Source: Desertivirga arenae
GTDB lineage: Bacteria > Bacteroidota > Bacteroidia > Sphingobacteriales > Sphingobacteriaceae
Direction of reading: 5' to 3'
Assembly: GCF_017355785.1 (NCBI RefSeq)
Contig: NZ_JAFEWE010000005.1
Location: forward strand, 186,001 to 250,000
Length of the DNA: 64,000 nt
The notes under the pieces were generated by a model. The model saw nothing but the letters and a program-made list of their open reading frames with translations, searched no databases and had not been told where the DNA came from. The translations under genes and the position numbers were made by a program. Below are positions 54,252 to 63,051 of this stretch, piece after piece; position 1 is the first letter of the stretch, and the number at the start of each line of letters is the position of its first letter.

Positions 54252-55270
54252 TATAATGAGTTTCTTCTGATTAATTCATTTTTCATGGTATGCTTCACAG
54301 GCGTCTTACTAAGCACAAACTCTGCTGCCATCCTTCCCATGTTGGCGAAATCAATCGAGAAGGTAGTGATGCCATCAAAAATTATTTCTTTTACATAGTC
54401 GTCGTTATGTGAAAGAATTCCCAAATCCTTACCTAAAACCAAGCCTTTGCTTTTCGTATCTTTCAACATCTGCCATAACTCTAAATTATGGATCGTGAAG
54501 TAGACTTTCCCTGACTCAATACTACCTGGCTCGTACGTATTTTTCAGTATGCCGTTAATATTATAATCTTTTACAAACTTCTTAAAGGATTTCAAAACCT
54601 CATTAGGCTCGGCAGAAGAAGGTTTAAAGAAGAAAACAAATTCGTCAAATTCCCTTATCCGGTCAGCGAGAGCGGCGAAAGCTCCATAAGATGATTTCTC
54701 AAATTCCTGCACGATATAGGAGTACTCTCCCTTCAACCGAAGATAACGGTCCACCATCAAAAACTTATTCATCGGAAGTTCTTCCAGCAAAGCAACTGAA
54801 TTGGGATGGGGAATTGGAGCTATTACGTACATCCCATATTTCCCTTTAATATCCCTTAGAATCGTCTCAAATATTTGAGGATTATTGTGATGAAAAAAGA
54901 TATCGAGATGTACATTTTCACCCAAGCTACTTCTGAAGCTCTGATAAAAGGTTTCCTGAAAGGTATCAAAGGCAAATAATAATAAGCAAACCTTTAGATG
55001 CTGCTCAGTCGATTCGGTTGAGACGAAATAACCTCTCCTATTCTTGGATTCTATGATCCCTCTCGTTATTAACTCTTTGTAAGCCCTTACTATCGTCTCC
55101 CGCGCGTAGTTAAACTCCCGGATCATCTGATTAACCGAGGGCAGCATATCTCCTCTCGATACGATCTTTTGATCTATCGCATTAATAATCCCCTGTACAA
55201 GTTTCTCATGCTTGGAGAAGGAATTAACATCTTCCAGTACTCTTATCTCATTAAATAGGTCGCTATTCAT
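54251..55270 (-). CDS. GntR-family transcriptional regulator with sugar-sensor domain
   Basis: The 339-residue regulator has an N-terminal winged helix of the GntR type (about 20-85: GIINAIDQKIVSRGDMLPSVNQM, then YARETIVRAYKELITRG). A C-terminal periplasmic-binding-protein fold like that of LacI follows (about 95-335: MYVIAPIPHPNSVALLEELP, GLVLGKDLGILSHNDDYVKEII). In Bacteroidota this combination is used by sugar-responsive regulators of the fucose and arabinose type. It sits between the alpha-galactosidase-like gene and the symporter, so I infer local control of this unit and perhaps of the susC operon by a released sugar. Confidence 0.88.
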   Translation of the reverse strand: MNSDLFNEIRVLEDVNSFSKHEKLVQGIINAIDQKIVSRGDMLPSVNQMIREFNYARETIVRAYKELITRGIIESKNRRGYFVSTESTEQHLKVCLLLFAFDTFQETFYQSFRSSLGENVHLDIFFHHNNPQIFETILRDIKGKYGMYVIAPIPHPNSVALLEELPMNKFLMVDRYLRLKGEYSYIVQEFEKSSYGAFAALADRIREFDEFVFFFKPSSAEPNEVLKSFKKFVKDYNINGILKNTYEPGSIESGKVYFTIHNLELWQMLKDTKSKGLVLGKDLGILSHNDDYVKEIIFDGITTFSIDFANMGRMAAEFVLSKTPVKHTMKNELIRRNSL

Positions 55271-55363
55271 TAATAAGGTTTTTTGTATCGTTTTTACTAT
55301 TAAATGGCCAGTAGTTAAATTTACTATCTCTCAGAGCTCGCCCAGTCTTTTCTAACCAACAGC

Positions 55364-57406
55364 TCATAGTTCGATTTTCAAAAGCAGTGCATCCTTTGCA
55401 GGAACTTTTATTTTATGATCTATCCCCAAAGCAAATGCTTTTCCGGAAAATATATCCATAGAGTTACTTTTTAGTACTCCAGACAGCCCGGTTTTAGAAA
55501 GATCTACCTCCAATTCCTTATCAGAAGCTTCATAATTAAAGACCGCAAAATAACAGAATCTCCCGATCTTTTTCCAAAAGACTTCACATGCAGATTTTCC
55601 GGTATTTCCAACTAATGGTCTGAAGGCTTTACCATCTGCCACCAACTCCAACAATTCATCTTTTTGAAACAATTCTTTCGCCCTGGTTCTCCATATTCCG
55701 GGGGTCGAGAAGTCGTCCCCAGTAATAAATGTTCCTGTTATAACGGCAGATAAAGTTCTGGCTCTATTCTCACCGTAACTTTCAGTTGCAAGCACCACAT
55801 GGTCTGCGTCAACGTAATTGTACAGGTTAGTTTGCCACCAGCCGTAGGTCAGGCTATTTAAAGTATATTCGGTTTCATTAATTGCCTTGAATGCATCACA
55901 AGCTATACGCCTTGCATGTACGTAACGGCCAGAAGCCATTGTCGGGGAAATAGCTGCATAAATAAGCATCTTATTATCTAACTGGTTCACAAGATATTCC
56001 ATGCCCGACCTATAAGCCTGCATGCCTGTAGAAATATTTTTATCGTAGAAAGAATCGGCCTCAATCGCTGCATGTCCAAGAAAATCAATTTTAATCATCT
56101 TAAAACCACATGCCTTCAACTTACTAATCACTAACTTTATTCTTTCCCTGGTGCCAGGATGGGTGGGATCTAAAGCACGGGCGCCATCGAAATCATGATA
56201 GCCTCCGTTCACTTTCGTCCAGGCATCCCCAAAAACATAGGATGTACCCTCCATCCGCCTCTGCCCTCCCGACTTAAATCCCCAATCAGTAAAGGGAGCC
56301 CAATAAACGCCAGGCTGCAGACCTCTCTTAACACAATATTCAGCAAAACCTTTAAGTTCACTAAAATCACCTTCTAAACCTCCTTTAATCATATTGTCCC
56401 AGTAAGAATCGAGATCGATAAAAAAATCTTTCCCGTTTCTGAAGCCTTGAAGGCTATCAGCGAAAAAATCGACAACACCGGTTGCATTCTCATAGTTTAT
56501 ATTCTGCTGTACAACGCCCCAACTATTCCATCCTACCGGAGTCGGTTTATTCCAATTAAAGACAAAGGGTTTCTCAGCAAGCCTGTTAGCTTTTGCGTAT
56601 TCTTCCAACCCCTCCCGCCAATCGGAGAAATAACCAACCATAAATTTCGCTGACTTAAGCTGATTATTCACCAAAAATCCATGTTCGTGCTGATCCCGCG
56701 TTACATCTTTATCGGTATATCCTGATATCGCGCTTAGCTGGTAACCAAAACTACTAGCCTTTGTCTTTATGGCCGACTTCCAAACCTGGTGTTCCACTGA
56801 TCCGATAACCAATCCCTTACCTGATGTCTCCTCGTAAACTGTCCCGATCTCTGAACTGATATTCACCACTCCTTCTTTAAATTCTTTGGCGTCGTAACGT
56901 ATCCACGCGTCGTTATCGAAGGGGACAAAAAGAGAACGTTGCTTTAGCTTTCCCTCAGGATTAATTACATCGGCAACTAGAGGCACCATATAATTTGATT
57001 TCAATTTAAATCCTTCAATCGTAAGGTCAATAAGAAAAAAAGGCTTTCCTACATATGTATAAATATTATGGCGGATAGTGGGTTTCCCCTCAGACTGGTA
57101 CTCTATACTCGTTTTAACCCCCCGGCCAAACTCATCATTTATCTTTTTACTACTCGAGGTTCGGTTCTTATAAATACTTGTGTTCAAAGTTGTATTTAAA
57201 TAACGCGCATCCATCGTGCCGTTAGCTATTATCTTTTTACCCGACTCAAACACTTCCAGCTTACCCGACAAAAGATCATACCTGATGCTTCCGGTCTTTC
57301 CGAAAGGAATAATGACAGTTTGTTTTGTGATAGCAGTTGCTCTGGTAGAAATCAGAGAAATCAGAAGTAATAATCCGGTTAGTTTAAGGGATTTAAGAAG
57401 AGACAT
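55364..57406 (-). CDS. Clan GH-D glycoside hydrolase, alpha-galactosidase-like (GH36/GH27 type)
   Basis: The 680-residue secreted enzyme (signal to about residue 25) has an N-terminal beta-sandwich (about 25-285) and a TIM barrel starting TPVGWNSWGVVQQNINYEN. The probable nucleophile Asp (about 440) lies in MIKIDFLGHAA and the acid/base Asp (about 502) in RIACDAFKAINETEY. The pattern is that of clan GH-D (melibiase), but spacing and sequence differ from the canonical GH36 at 35554, so specificity may differ, for example alpha-N-acetylgalactosaminidase or beta-L-arabinopyranosidase. It is the first gene of the upstream unit and has a good promoter. Confidence 0.8.
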   Translation of the reverse strand: MSLLKSLKLTGLLLLISLISTRATAITKQTVIIPFGKTGSIRYDLLSGKLEVFESGKKIIANGTMDARYLNTTLNTSIYKNRTSSSKKINDEFGRGVKTSIEYQSEGKPTIRHNIYTYVGKPFFLIDLTIEGFKLKSNYMVPLVADVINPEGKLKQRSLFVPFDNDAWIRYDAKEFKEGVVNISSEIGTVYEETSGKGLVIGSVEHQVWKSAIKTKASSFGYQLSAISGYTDKDVTRDQHEHGFLVNNQLKSAKFMVGYFSDWREGLEEYAKANRLAEKPFVFNWNKPTPVGWNSWGVVQQNINYENATGVVDFFADSLQGFRNGKDFFIDLDSYWDNMIKGGLEGDFSELKGFAEYCVKRGLQPGVYWAPFTDWGFKSGGQRRMEGTSYVFGDAWTKVNGGYHDFDGARALDPTHPGTRERIKLVISKLKACGFKMIKIDFLGHAAIEADSFYDKNISTGMQAYRSGMEYLVNQLDNKMLIYAAISPTMASGRYVHARRIACDAFKAINETEYTLNSLTYGWWQTNLYNYVDADHVVLATESYGENRARTLSAVITGTFITGDDFSTPGIWRTRAKELFQKDELLELVADGKAFRPLVGNTGKSACEVFWKKIGRFCYFAVFNYEASDKELEVDLSKTGLSGVLKSNSMDIFSGKAFALGIDHKIKVPAKDALLLKIEL

Positions 57407-57422
57407 ATTCTATACTATTCTA

Positions 57423-57452
57423 CAAGTATAAGATATAATTCTTTTTGGACAA
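57423..57452 (-). promoter_or_regulatory. Promoter of the alpha-galactosidase/GntR/symporter unit
   Basis: On the minus strand TTG (57450-57452) is followed after exactly 19 nt by TATACTTG (57423-57430), one base from TAnnTTTG. The predicted start lies about 10 nt before the ATG at 57406. Confidence 0.7.
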
Positions 57453-57465
57453 AAATATTATTTAC

Positions 57466-57972
57466 TTAGGAATTAACCGGCTGACTTTCAGCAGTCTTTT
57501 TATTATGCATAATGAACAATTTCGCACAAGCAATTGCATCAGATAGAGCGTCATGGTGATTAAGTTCTATCCCATAGGTGTGACAGAGCAGATTCAATTT
57601 CTGTCCGTAGATCTTATATGTGCAATGGGTTTTAAATCCAGGAACAGTAAGGCGATAGTAACTTAGGGTTTGTTGAAGACAGCTAACATCAAAAGCACTA
57701 TTATGAGCAACAATATTTTGATCACAGATATAAGGTCTTAGACGTGGCCAAATCTTATCGAATGTGAGGGCGTTCCTTGTTTTCTCCGGAGTTATCCCAT
57801 GCACGGCAATGTTCTGGGCCGAGTAGAAATTATCAGGCGGCCTCACTAGTATAGCTCCTTGCTGCGTAATTACATTCTGTTCTACCCGCACCAAACCGAT
57901 TTGGCAAATACTGTGGCGTTTTCCCTGAGCTGTTTCGAAGTCTAAAGCTGTAAAGGTGTGTAGATTATTCAA
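57466..57972 (-). CDS. DnaQ-like 3'-5' exonuclease (DEDDh)
   Basis: The 168-residue protein has the three DEDDh exonuclease motifs: ALDFETAQG (Asp and Glu), VAHNSAFD (Asp) and HHDALSDAIACA (His-x4-Asp). It is a stand-alone exonuclease domain of the DNA polymerase III epsilon/RNase T type, probably acting on single-stranded DNA or RNA ends. The first codon is TTG and no ATG or GTG occurs upstream in frame before a stop, so TTG is probably the real start. It is transcribed alone and diverges from the J-domain gene. Confidence 0.85.
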   Translation of the reverse strand: MNNLHTFTALDFETAQGKRHSICQIGLVRVEQNVITQQGAILVRPPDNFYSAQNIAVHGITPEKTRNALTFDKIWPRLRPYICDQNIVAHNSAFDVSCLQQTLSYYRLTVPGFKTHCTYKIYGQKLNLLCHTYGIELNHHDALSDAIACAKLFIMHNKKTAESQPVNS

Positions 57973-58083
57973 AATTATAAGATTGAAATATTCGCACTAA
58001 AGATAATTCTTTCTGTCTACCCTATCTCTATTCCTATGCATTAATAACAACAAGGGCGGGGGTTCAAATCAGATTTCGAATAA

Positions 58084-58644
58084 ATGATCCAGGAAAAGGA
58101 TTTAATCGTACCTTTGCCGCTCCTTAATGAGAAAAAGGAAGGATTAAATAGATTATTACTCAGGCATTTGCCTGAATTCCCACTCATATTAAATTCATTG
58201 AAAAAGATTATTGATTACAGGAAGCTGTTCGGGGTAACAGAAACAGCAGATTTACAGGAATTGAAGACGGTTTATCGTGGATTGATGAAGAACTGGCATC
58301 CTGACAAATTTCAGGAAAGTGAAGAAAGCAAAACAGCCGCCGAAGAAAAAAGCAAAGCAATCATTGAAGCTTATCACTTCCTGGTTAGTATAGCTCCGGA
58401 AACCAGAGAAAAAACAGCAAGTGAGTATATAACTACAACTAACTCTGCTATTGCCGACTTTCAATTCAAGTCTCAGGTCCTTACAGTCAGCTTTATGGAT
58501 GGCAACGAGTATGAATATTATGGCGTTCCCAAAAACGTATATGTTAAATTTATCAATGCAGACTCTCCTGGTCGCTTTTTTAGAAGACATATCTGTAACG
58601 CTTACGTTTACAGAAGCACATCCCGTTTAACAGCTTCAGCTTAG
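58084..58644 (+). CDS. J-domain and KTSC-domain protein
   Basis: The 186-residue protein has a J domain at about 44-95 with the HPD motif in MKNWHPDKFQES, which should stimulate a DnaK-type ATPase. A KTSC domain follows at about 120-182 (AIADFQFKSQVLTVSFMDGNEYEYYGVPKNVYVKFINADSPGRFF contains its core strands, quoted as landmark positions 122-166). KTSC domains are often attached to DNA or RNA-related proteins. It probably recruits Hsp70 to a nucleic-acid or regulatory substrate. The stop is 6 bp before the next gene's ATG, so the two form an operon. Confidence 0.85.
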   Translation: MIQEKDLIVPLPLLNEKKEGLNRLLLRHLPEFPLILNSLKKIIDYRKLFGVTETADLQELKTVYRGLMKNWHPDKFQESEESKTAAEEKSKAIIEAYHFLVSIAPETREKTASEYITTTNSAIADFQFKSQVLTVSFMDGNEYEYYGVPKNVYVKFINADSPGRFFRRHICNAYVYRSTSRLTASA

Positions 58645-58650
58645 CCGCCT

Positions 58651-59202
58651 ATGCCAGTAGTAAGACATAAATTCCAAAGCATTCAGCCTGGTGCTGATGC
58701 AGAAATGTTAATTCTTGGCACTTTTGTACCCGAAGCCGAAGAAAATACAGATTTCTTCTACGGGCGTTCACGAAATTATTTATGGCATCTGCTTCCTATC
58801 TGTTGGAAGCTGGAGTCATTGAAAGAAGCTTCTTTAACTCAGAAGCAGGATTTTATGAGAAAGTATAAGATTGGCTTTGCTGATCTTATCAACACTCTAG
58901 AGGTGCCAGAAGGAGAAGAGGCTAATACCGATGATAATTTCGTTGACAGCCACGTATCTGAATGGAATAACATTATTTCCTTAATAGAAAGTCTTCCTGC
59001 ACTGAAAGCTGTTTACTTTACAAAGAAAACATTCAACGGCATTCCGAATATCAAAGAGCAGCTTATCGCCATTGCCGCTTATTGTAAACAAAAGAACATC
59101 CGCCTCTGCAAGCTTGAAACCCCTGCCCGCCATTTCAGCGTAGAAAAACAGCAGCAGTGGGTTGATACCATTGTCTTACAAAAAACTTGTCTGAGAGTTT
59201 AA
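58651..59202 (+). CDS. Uracil-DNA-glycosylase-superfamily protein
   Basis: The 183-residue protein has the UDG-superfamily layout. Motif A is in ILGTFVPEAEEN (about 21-32), followed by FFYGRSRNYLWHLLPICW, a pattern found in the deoxyinosine/mismatch-uracil glycosylase branch. Near the C-terminus LETPARHFS (about 155-163) stands where the SxSPA loop of that branch lies, here with Thr-Pro-Ala. Base removal from damaged DNA is therefore likely, but the target base is unknown and a non-catalytic relative cannot be excluded. It is co-transcribed with the J-domain/KTSC protein. Confidence 0.7.
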   Translation: MPVVRHKFQSIQPGADAEMLILGTFVPEAEENTDFFYGRSRNYLWHLLPICWKLESLKEASLTQKQDFMRKYKIGFADLINTLEVPEGEEANTDDNFVDSHVSEWNNIISLIESLPALKAVYFTKKTFNGIPNIKEQLIAIAAYCKQKNIRLCKLETPARHFSVEKQQQWVDTIVLQKTCLRV

Positions 59203-59385
59203 GGTAATCCTCCTGTTTTCCTGTTAGGAGTAGGCACACGGTTTATTTTGACAGATTCAACCATCGGGACCACAAATGTTAGTTAAGGTAAAAGTTCCAT
59301 CTTTTTTCACTACCTAGACTTTAACCCCTGACATACTGTTGTCATACCAGCTGTTCATCTTTGAACTATCGAAATGAAATGTGGT

Positions 59386-60264
59386 ATGAATATTATTGTA
59401 GGAGCAACAGGACAAATAGGTTCTCTTATTTTAAGACAACTCAAGGATGCAAATATCCAGGCAAGGGCAGTATTGAGAAACCCGGCAAAATTATTTGATA
59501 AAACTTTAGAATTCAGACAAGCTGATCTCTTTAGCCTGGAAGAGGTCAAAAGAGCATTCGAGGGAGGATCCACAGCGTTCCTTATCACTCCGGAAGATCC
59601 AAATTCGAATGATCCGATAGGAGATGCTGAAAAGATCGTGGAGAATTACAGATCTGCGGTTATCACTACGGGGATACAGAAGGTAATAGTTTTATCCAGC
59701 ATCGGTGCTCACCTTCAGGAGAATACTGGCAATCTGGCGATGTCCAGAATTTTAGAGCAAGGGTTTGAGGATCTGGCAGTAGAGAAAATTTTCATACGGC
59801 CTTCATATTATTACAGCAATTGGTTGCCTTATCTTGACATAGTGAAGCAATATGGCACACTACCCACTTTTTTCCCTGAAAATCTTGCATTAGATATGAA
59901 TGCTCCTGAGGATGTAGCCAAGTTTATAGTCCTAGTACTTTCCGGTAAAATCGATAACGCCAGTCAGAAAATTATTGAATTAACGGGTCCTGGCCTGTAT
60001 AGCTCTTCTGATGTGGCAACTATACTTTCAAAAGTATTCGGTAAAGAGGTACAGGCCCAGCAAATACCGAAAGAGAACTGGAGGGAAACCCTTTTATCTG
60101 CCGGATTTACTGAAAATGCTGCTAAGAATATCATGGAGATGACACAAGTTGTTGTTGATGGAATGGCAATACCTGAGAATCCGGATAAGGTAATTCGTCT
60201 TTCGACAACTTTGCAAAAATATTTTGAAGGACAAACGGCCATTGAAGATGGCATATCCACATAG
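59386..60264 (+). CDS. NAD(P)-binding NmrA-like reductase
   Basis: The 292-residue atypical short-chain dehydrogenase begins MNIIVGATGQIGSLILRQL (GxTGxxG nucleotide-binding motif) and continues RAVLRNPAKL, VKRAFEGGSTAFLI and KVIVLSSIGAH. IFIRPSYYYSNWLPY and the C-terminal helix region resemble NmrA-family proteins and NAD(P)H:quinone oxidoreductase 2 relatives. I start at 59386; the ATG at 59374 would add four residues. It may be an enzyme or a redox sensor. It converges with the DUF1361 gene, 25 bp away. Confidence 0.85.
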   Translation: MNIIVGATGQIGSLILRQLKDANIQARAVLRNPAKLFDKTLEFRQADLFSLEEVKRAFEGGSTAFLITPEDPNSNDPIGDAEKIVENYRSAVITTGIQKVIVLSSIGAHLQENTGNLAMSRILEQGFEDLAVEKIFIRPSYYYSNWLPYLDIVKQYGTLPTFFPENLALDMNAPEDVAKFIVLVLSGKIDNASQKIIELTGPGLYSSSDVATILSKVFGKEVQAQQIPKENWRETLLSAGFTENAAKNIMEMTQVVVDGMAIPENPDKVIRLSTTLQKYFEGQTAIEDGIST

Positions 60265-60289
60265 ATCATGCTCGCCCAGTCGCTACTTC

Positions 60290-60940
60290 TTATCGTCTAA
60301 CAAGCTTAAATGAGCAATACATCATATTTAGTAGCAAACCGATCAATATAGTAAAGCCCCAGGTTTGAGGATGAGCAATTGGGTGAATAAGACGTTCAAT
60401 GATATCGTAGAGCAAACTCCATGGACTGCTTAGAATATCCCAGCTATTCCATCTCAAAAACCTGCCCAGATAAATACCAAAGGCGCTCAGGAACAAAAAG
60501 CAACTCGTTAGTATTAAAAGTTTTAACCTGCTCATATACTGTTCAAGTAAGGCCTCTATATCCATCAAACTCTGAAAGCCGTATAATAAACCGGTCCATG
60601 CGAATGAAAGGATTAGTATAAGGTCAAACCATATCGGAGCAGAGGTCTCAGACCGAAGATGAAAAAGATCTGTTAGAATATACGGTGAATTGGGAAAGAA
60701 TAGTAACCAAATGAAGATGAGTACTGAAGTCACCCATCTCCTATTGATCCTGTAAGCAATAACATAAGTACTAATAAACCAAGGTATAAAGGCGAGAAAC
60801 AGGTTCCAGTTAAGAAAAAGATAAGCGCCTGTCCCGGTTGTCAAAAATCTTAAAACCGATAAGATTAATGAGAATACCGACATTATTACAAGGAGATACG
60901 ATGTATTAGCGCGGTCAATTTTTTTTAATTCTGCTAACAT
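60290..60940 (-). CDS. DUF1361 membrane protein
   Basis: The 216-residue integral membrane protein has about six helices and the family signature FFPNSPYILTDLFHLR, followed by the conserved YLGRFLRWNSWDIL segment near residue 157. DUF1361 proteins are found in many bacteria without defined function; some are annotated only as transporters or accessory membrane proteins. It is transcribed alone, in front of the radical SAM gene on the same strand. Confidence 0.85.
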   Translation of the reverse strand: MLAELKKIDRANTSYLLVIMSVFSLILSVLRFLTTGTGAYLFLNWNLFLAFIPWFISTYVIAYRINRRWVTSVLIFIWLLFFPNSPYILTDLFHLRSETSAPIWFDLILILSFAWTGLLYGFQSLMDIEALLEQYMSRLKLLILTSCFLFLSAFGIYLGRFLRWNSWDILSSPWSLLYDIIERLIHPIAHPQTWGFTILIGLLLNMMYCSFKLVRR

Positions 60941-61040
60941 AACATAAAGGTGTTTTAAATGGTAGAAACGATAGTAAACCCATTTTTTATAAAGTCATAG
61001 GGTAAATGCTGCTTAGCGTATATTGAGCCGTATAACGTCG

Positions 61041-62444
61041 CTACAAAGAAACTGTCGCTGCAATTTGGGAAGGACCGGTTGAAACTTTTCCGTCTAAGAT
61101 ATTCCCGTTGATCATACCTGAACCAGTTCTTTTACTCATGTCAATTGGATAGTTTCTCCTAACACGTTTGTAGGCATAAAAACCATTCATAAATAAGGCT
61201 AGAAAAGCTGCGCCCATACGCAATGTAAAAGCCGCCCGGATTATTCTTCTAAGAGAATACTTGAGAGAAAACGACTTTTTCCATAAAGCCCGGTGCGCGT
61301 CCAGCAATTTCTGCTCAGTCATTTTTTTCGGCCTGAATGCCACATTATAACCGTTGTAGAAATTCCAGTTCCTATCTTCAATGATCCTTCCCTCCATCTT
61401 CAATGTAGTATAAATGGGAGTACCCCGAAAAGGAGTCATGATACTTAAAAACGGCACATCTATTCCGATTTCCATTAATTGATCAGCCATGTTAATAATA
61501 CTCTGCTCATCATCATTGTCAAACCCGGCAATAAATCCTGCCATAACAGCAATTCCTCTTTTCCTGATCTCTGCAACAGCTTCTTTGTAACTGCTTATTT
61601 TATTTTGTCTTTTATTCGCATCTGCCAAAGATTCTGTCCCAAAAGACTCTATACCAAGAAAAACACCAATACATCCAGATTCCTTCATAAGATCAAGTAA
61701 GTCCGAGTCTTTTGCAATATCCATGCTCGCCTGCGTAAGCCACCACTTGTTCAAAGGGATCATACCCTTCAAGAGTTCTTTTATATAAGGCCTTCGGATA
61801 GTAAGATTATCATCCCAAAACCAAACAACTTTTCTTTGCCACCAGAACTTGAACCTGTCGTATGAAGCATCTATCAGTACATCTTCCACAGGTCGTAACC
61901 GAAAGCCGGGATTTAGTGAAGGAACAGTGCAAAATGAACAGGAAAAAGGGCAACCTCTGGTAGCTTGAATGACTTTCTTAACGAAAAATTTGTTTGGAAG
62001 AAGATCATACCTGGGTGTAGGTAAGCCTTTCATATCACAAGGAGATCCCTTATAAATTCGCTTAAGTTGATTAAGCTCCACGTCTTCAAGAAGAATAGGC
62101 CAGGCATTCTCTGCTTCCCCCGTCACAATCGCATCAAAATATTGAAGTGCTTCTTCCTCACAATAAGTGACATGAGGTCCCCCGGCAACTACAGTCTTTC
62201 CTTTCTTCCGGAACTCTGTAGCTAAGTTATATGCAGCATTAGCAAAACCACTAAAAAATGAAATTGCAATAAGGTCAGCATTACTGTTTATTTCTATCTG
62301 GTCTACCTGCTGATGAAACACCCGGACATCATGTTTCTCAGGGGTTATTGCAGCTAAGTGAATACCGGTTATTGGAGGTACAAAATCCCTTTCGTGTCCA
62401 AACTCATATCTCTGAATATAGGCGATGATTAAATCTATTTTCAT
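61041..62444 (-). CDS. B12-binding-domain radical SAM protein (BchE-like class)
   Basis: The 467-residue enzyme has an N-terminal cobalamin-binding-like Rossmann domain (about 1-140: [31 protein letters not shown]) and the radical SAM cluster motif [10 protein letters not shown] (Cys x3 Cys x2 Cys, about 162-169). A C-terminal SPASM-free region and a hydrophobic end with [16 protein letters not shown] near residue 415 suggest membrane association. This class (BchE, HpnP/HpnJ, P-methylases) methylates or rearranges unreactive carbons, often in lipids or natural products. The substrate is unknown. No biosynthetic partner is nearby. Confidence 0.82.
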   Translation of the reverse strand: MKIDLIIAYIQRYEFGHERDFVPPITGIHLAAITPEKHDVRVFHQQVDQIEINSNADLIAISFFSGFANAAYNLATEFRKKGKTVVAGGPHVTYCEEEALQYFDAIVTGEAENAWPILLEDVELNQLKRIYKGSPCDMKGLPTPRYDLLPNKFFVKKVIQATRGCPFSCSFCTVPSLNPGFRLRPVEDVLIDASYDRFKFWWQRKVVWFWDDNLTIRRPYIKELLKGMIPLNKWWLTQASMDIAKDSDLLDLMKESGCIGVFLGIESFGTESLADANKRQNKISSYKEAVAEIRKRGIAVMAGFIAGFDNDDEQSIINMADQLMEIGIDVPFLSIMTPFRGTPIYTTLKMEGRIIEDRNWNFYNGYNVAFRPKKMTEQKLLDAHRALWKKSFSLKYSLRRIIRAAFTLRMGAAFLALFMNGFYAYKRVRRNYPIDMSKRTGSGMINGNILDGKVSTGPSQIAATVSL

Positions 62445-62668
62445 TGGAATAATCTGTTTAATTATTTATGGTTCTCATTCTCGCAGTAATACCGGTTCAC
62501 TTACTGCAAAGAGGATCCTGCTCACATGCTAAATTCATATGAGAATTATTTTTTTAAGAAATAAAAGGAGAATAACCGTTTAAGGTTAGAGCTACGGTTA
62601 AGGCTTAAAACAAAAAGAAGCCCATCTATTGCACCGCAGGAAAAGCAGCACTAACCACATGGAGCATT

Positions 62669-62959
62669 TTAACTTCCACTAAATGGGGTACCAAATACAC
62701 CCACCGCAAGTTCTGCCCAGATCAGTACAAAAACCAGCAATAACACTGCTCCGAAAATAAACCTCTGCTTTTTATTTTTAAACTTTGCCAGGATTAAATC
62801 GAGTCCAAACCCTGCCCCTAACAGCAACAAAGCAGCTATAACGAAATCGAATCCACTCCAGTTCACTTCAGAGCTAAACTGCATTGCAACCAGCTGAACC
62901 AGTAATAGTAGTCCCACCACTACTACAATCCCAATTTGTCTTTTTCTTCTTGTGATCAT
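62669..62959 (-). CDS. Small three-helix membrane protein
   Basis: The 96-residue protein has three hydrophobic segments (about 9-25, 34-52, 66-83), with basic ends KRKRQ-like (ITRRKRQIG) at the N-terminus and the motif IWAELAVGVFGTPFSGS at the C-terminus. It is a conserved hypothetical type in Bacteroidota, and I do not recognise a named family. It has a promoter that matches the phylum consensus exactly, so it is an independent transcription unit. Confidence 0.7.
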   Translation of the reverse strand: MITRRKRQIGIVVVVGLLLLVQLVAMQFSSEVNWSGFDFVIAALLLLGAGFGLDLILAKFKNKKQRFIFGAVLLLVFVLIWAELAVGVFGTPFSGS

Positions 62960-62979
62960 GATAAATCAATTTGATAAAC

Positions 62980-63009
62980 CAAAGGTAATACACATACTTT
63001 GAATTTCAA
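62980..63009 (-). promoter_or_regulatory. Promoter of the small membrane protein gene
   Basis: On the minus strand TTG (63007-63009) is followed after exactly 19 nt by TACCTTTG (62980-62987), a full match to TTG-N19-TAnnTTTG. The ATG is 20 bp downstream. Confidence 0.8.
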
Positions 63010-63051
63010 AGTAGTTTGATATAAAAATAACTATGAAAGAAAAAAACTATA

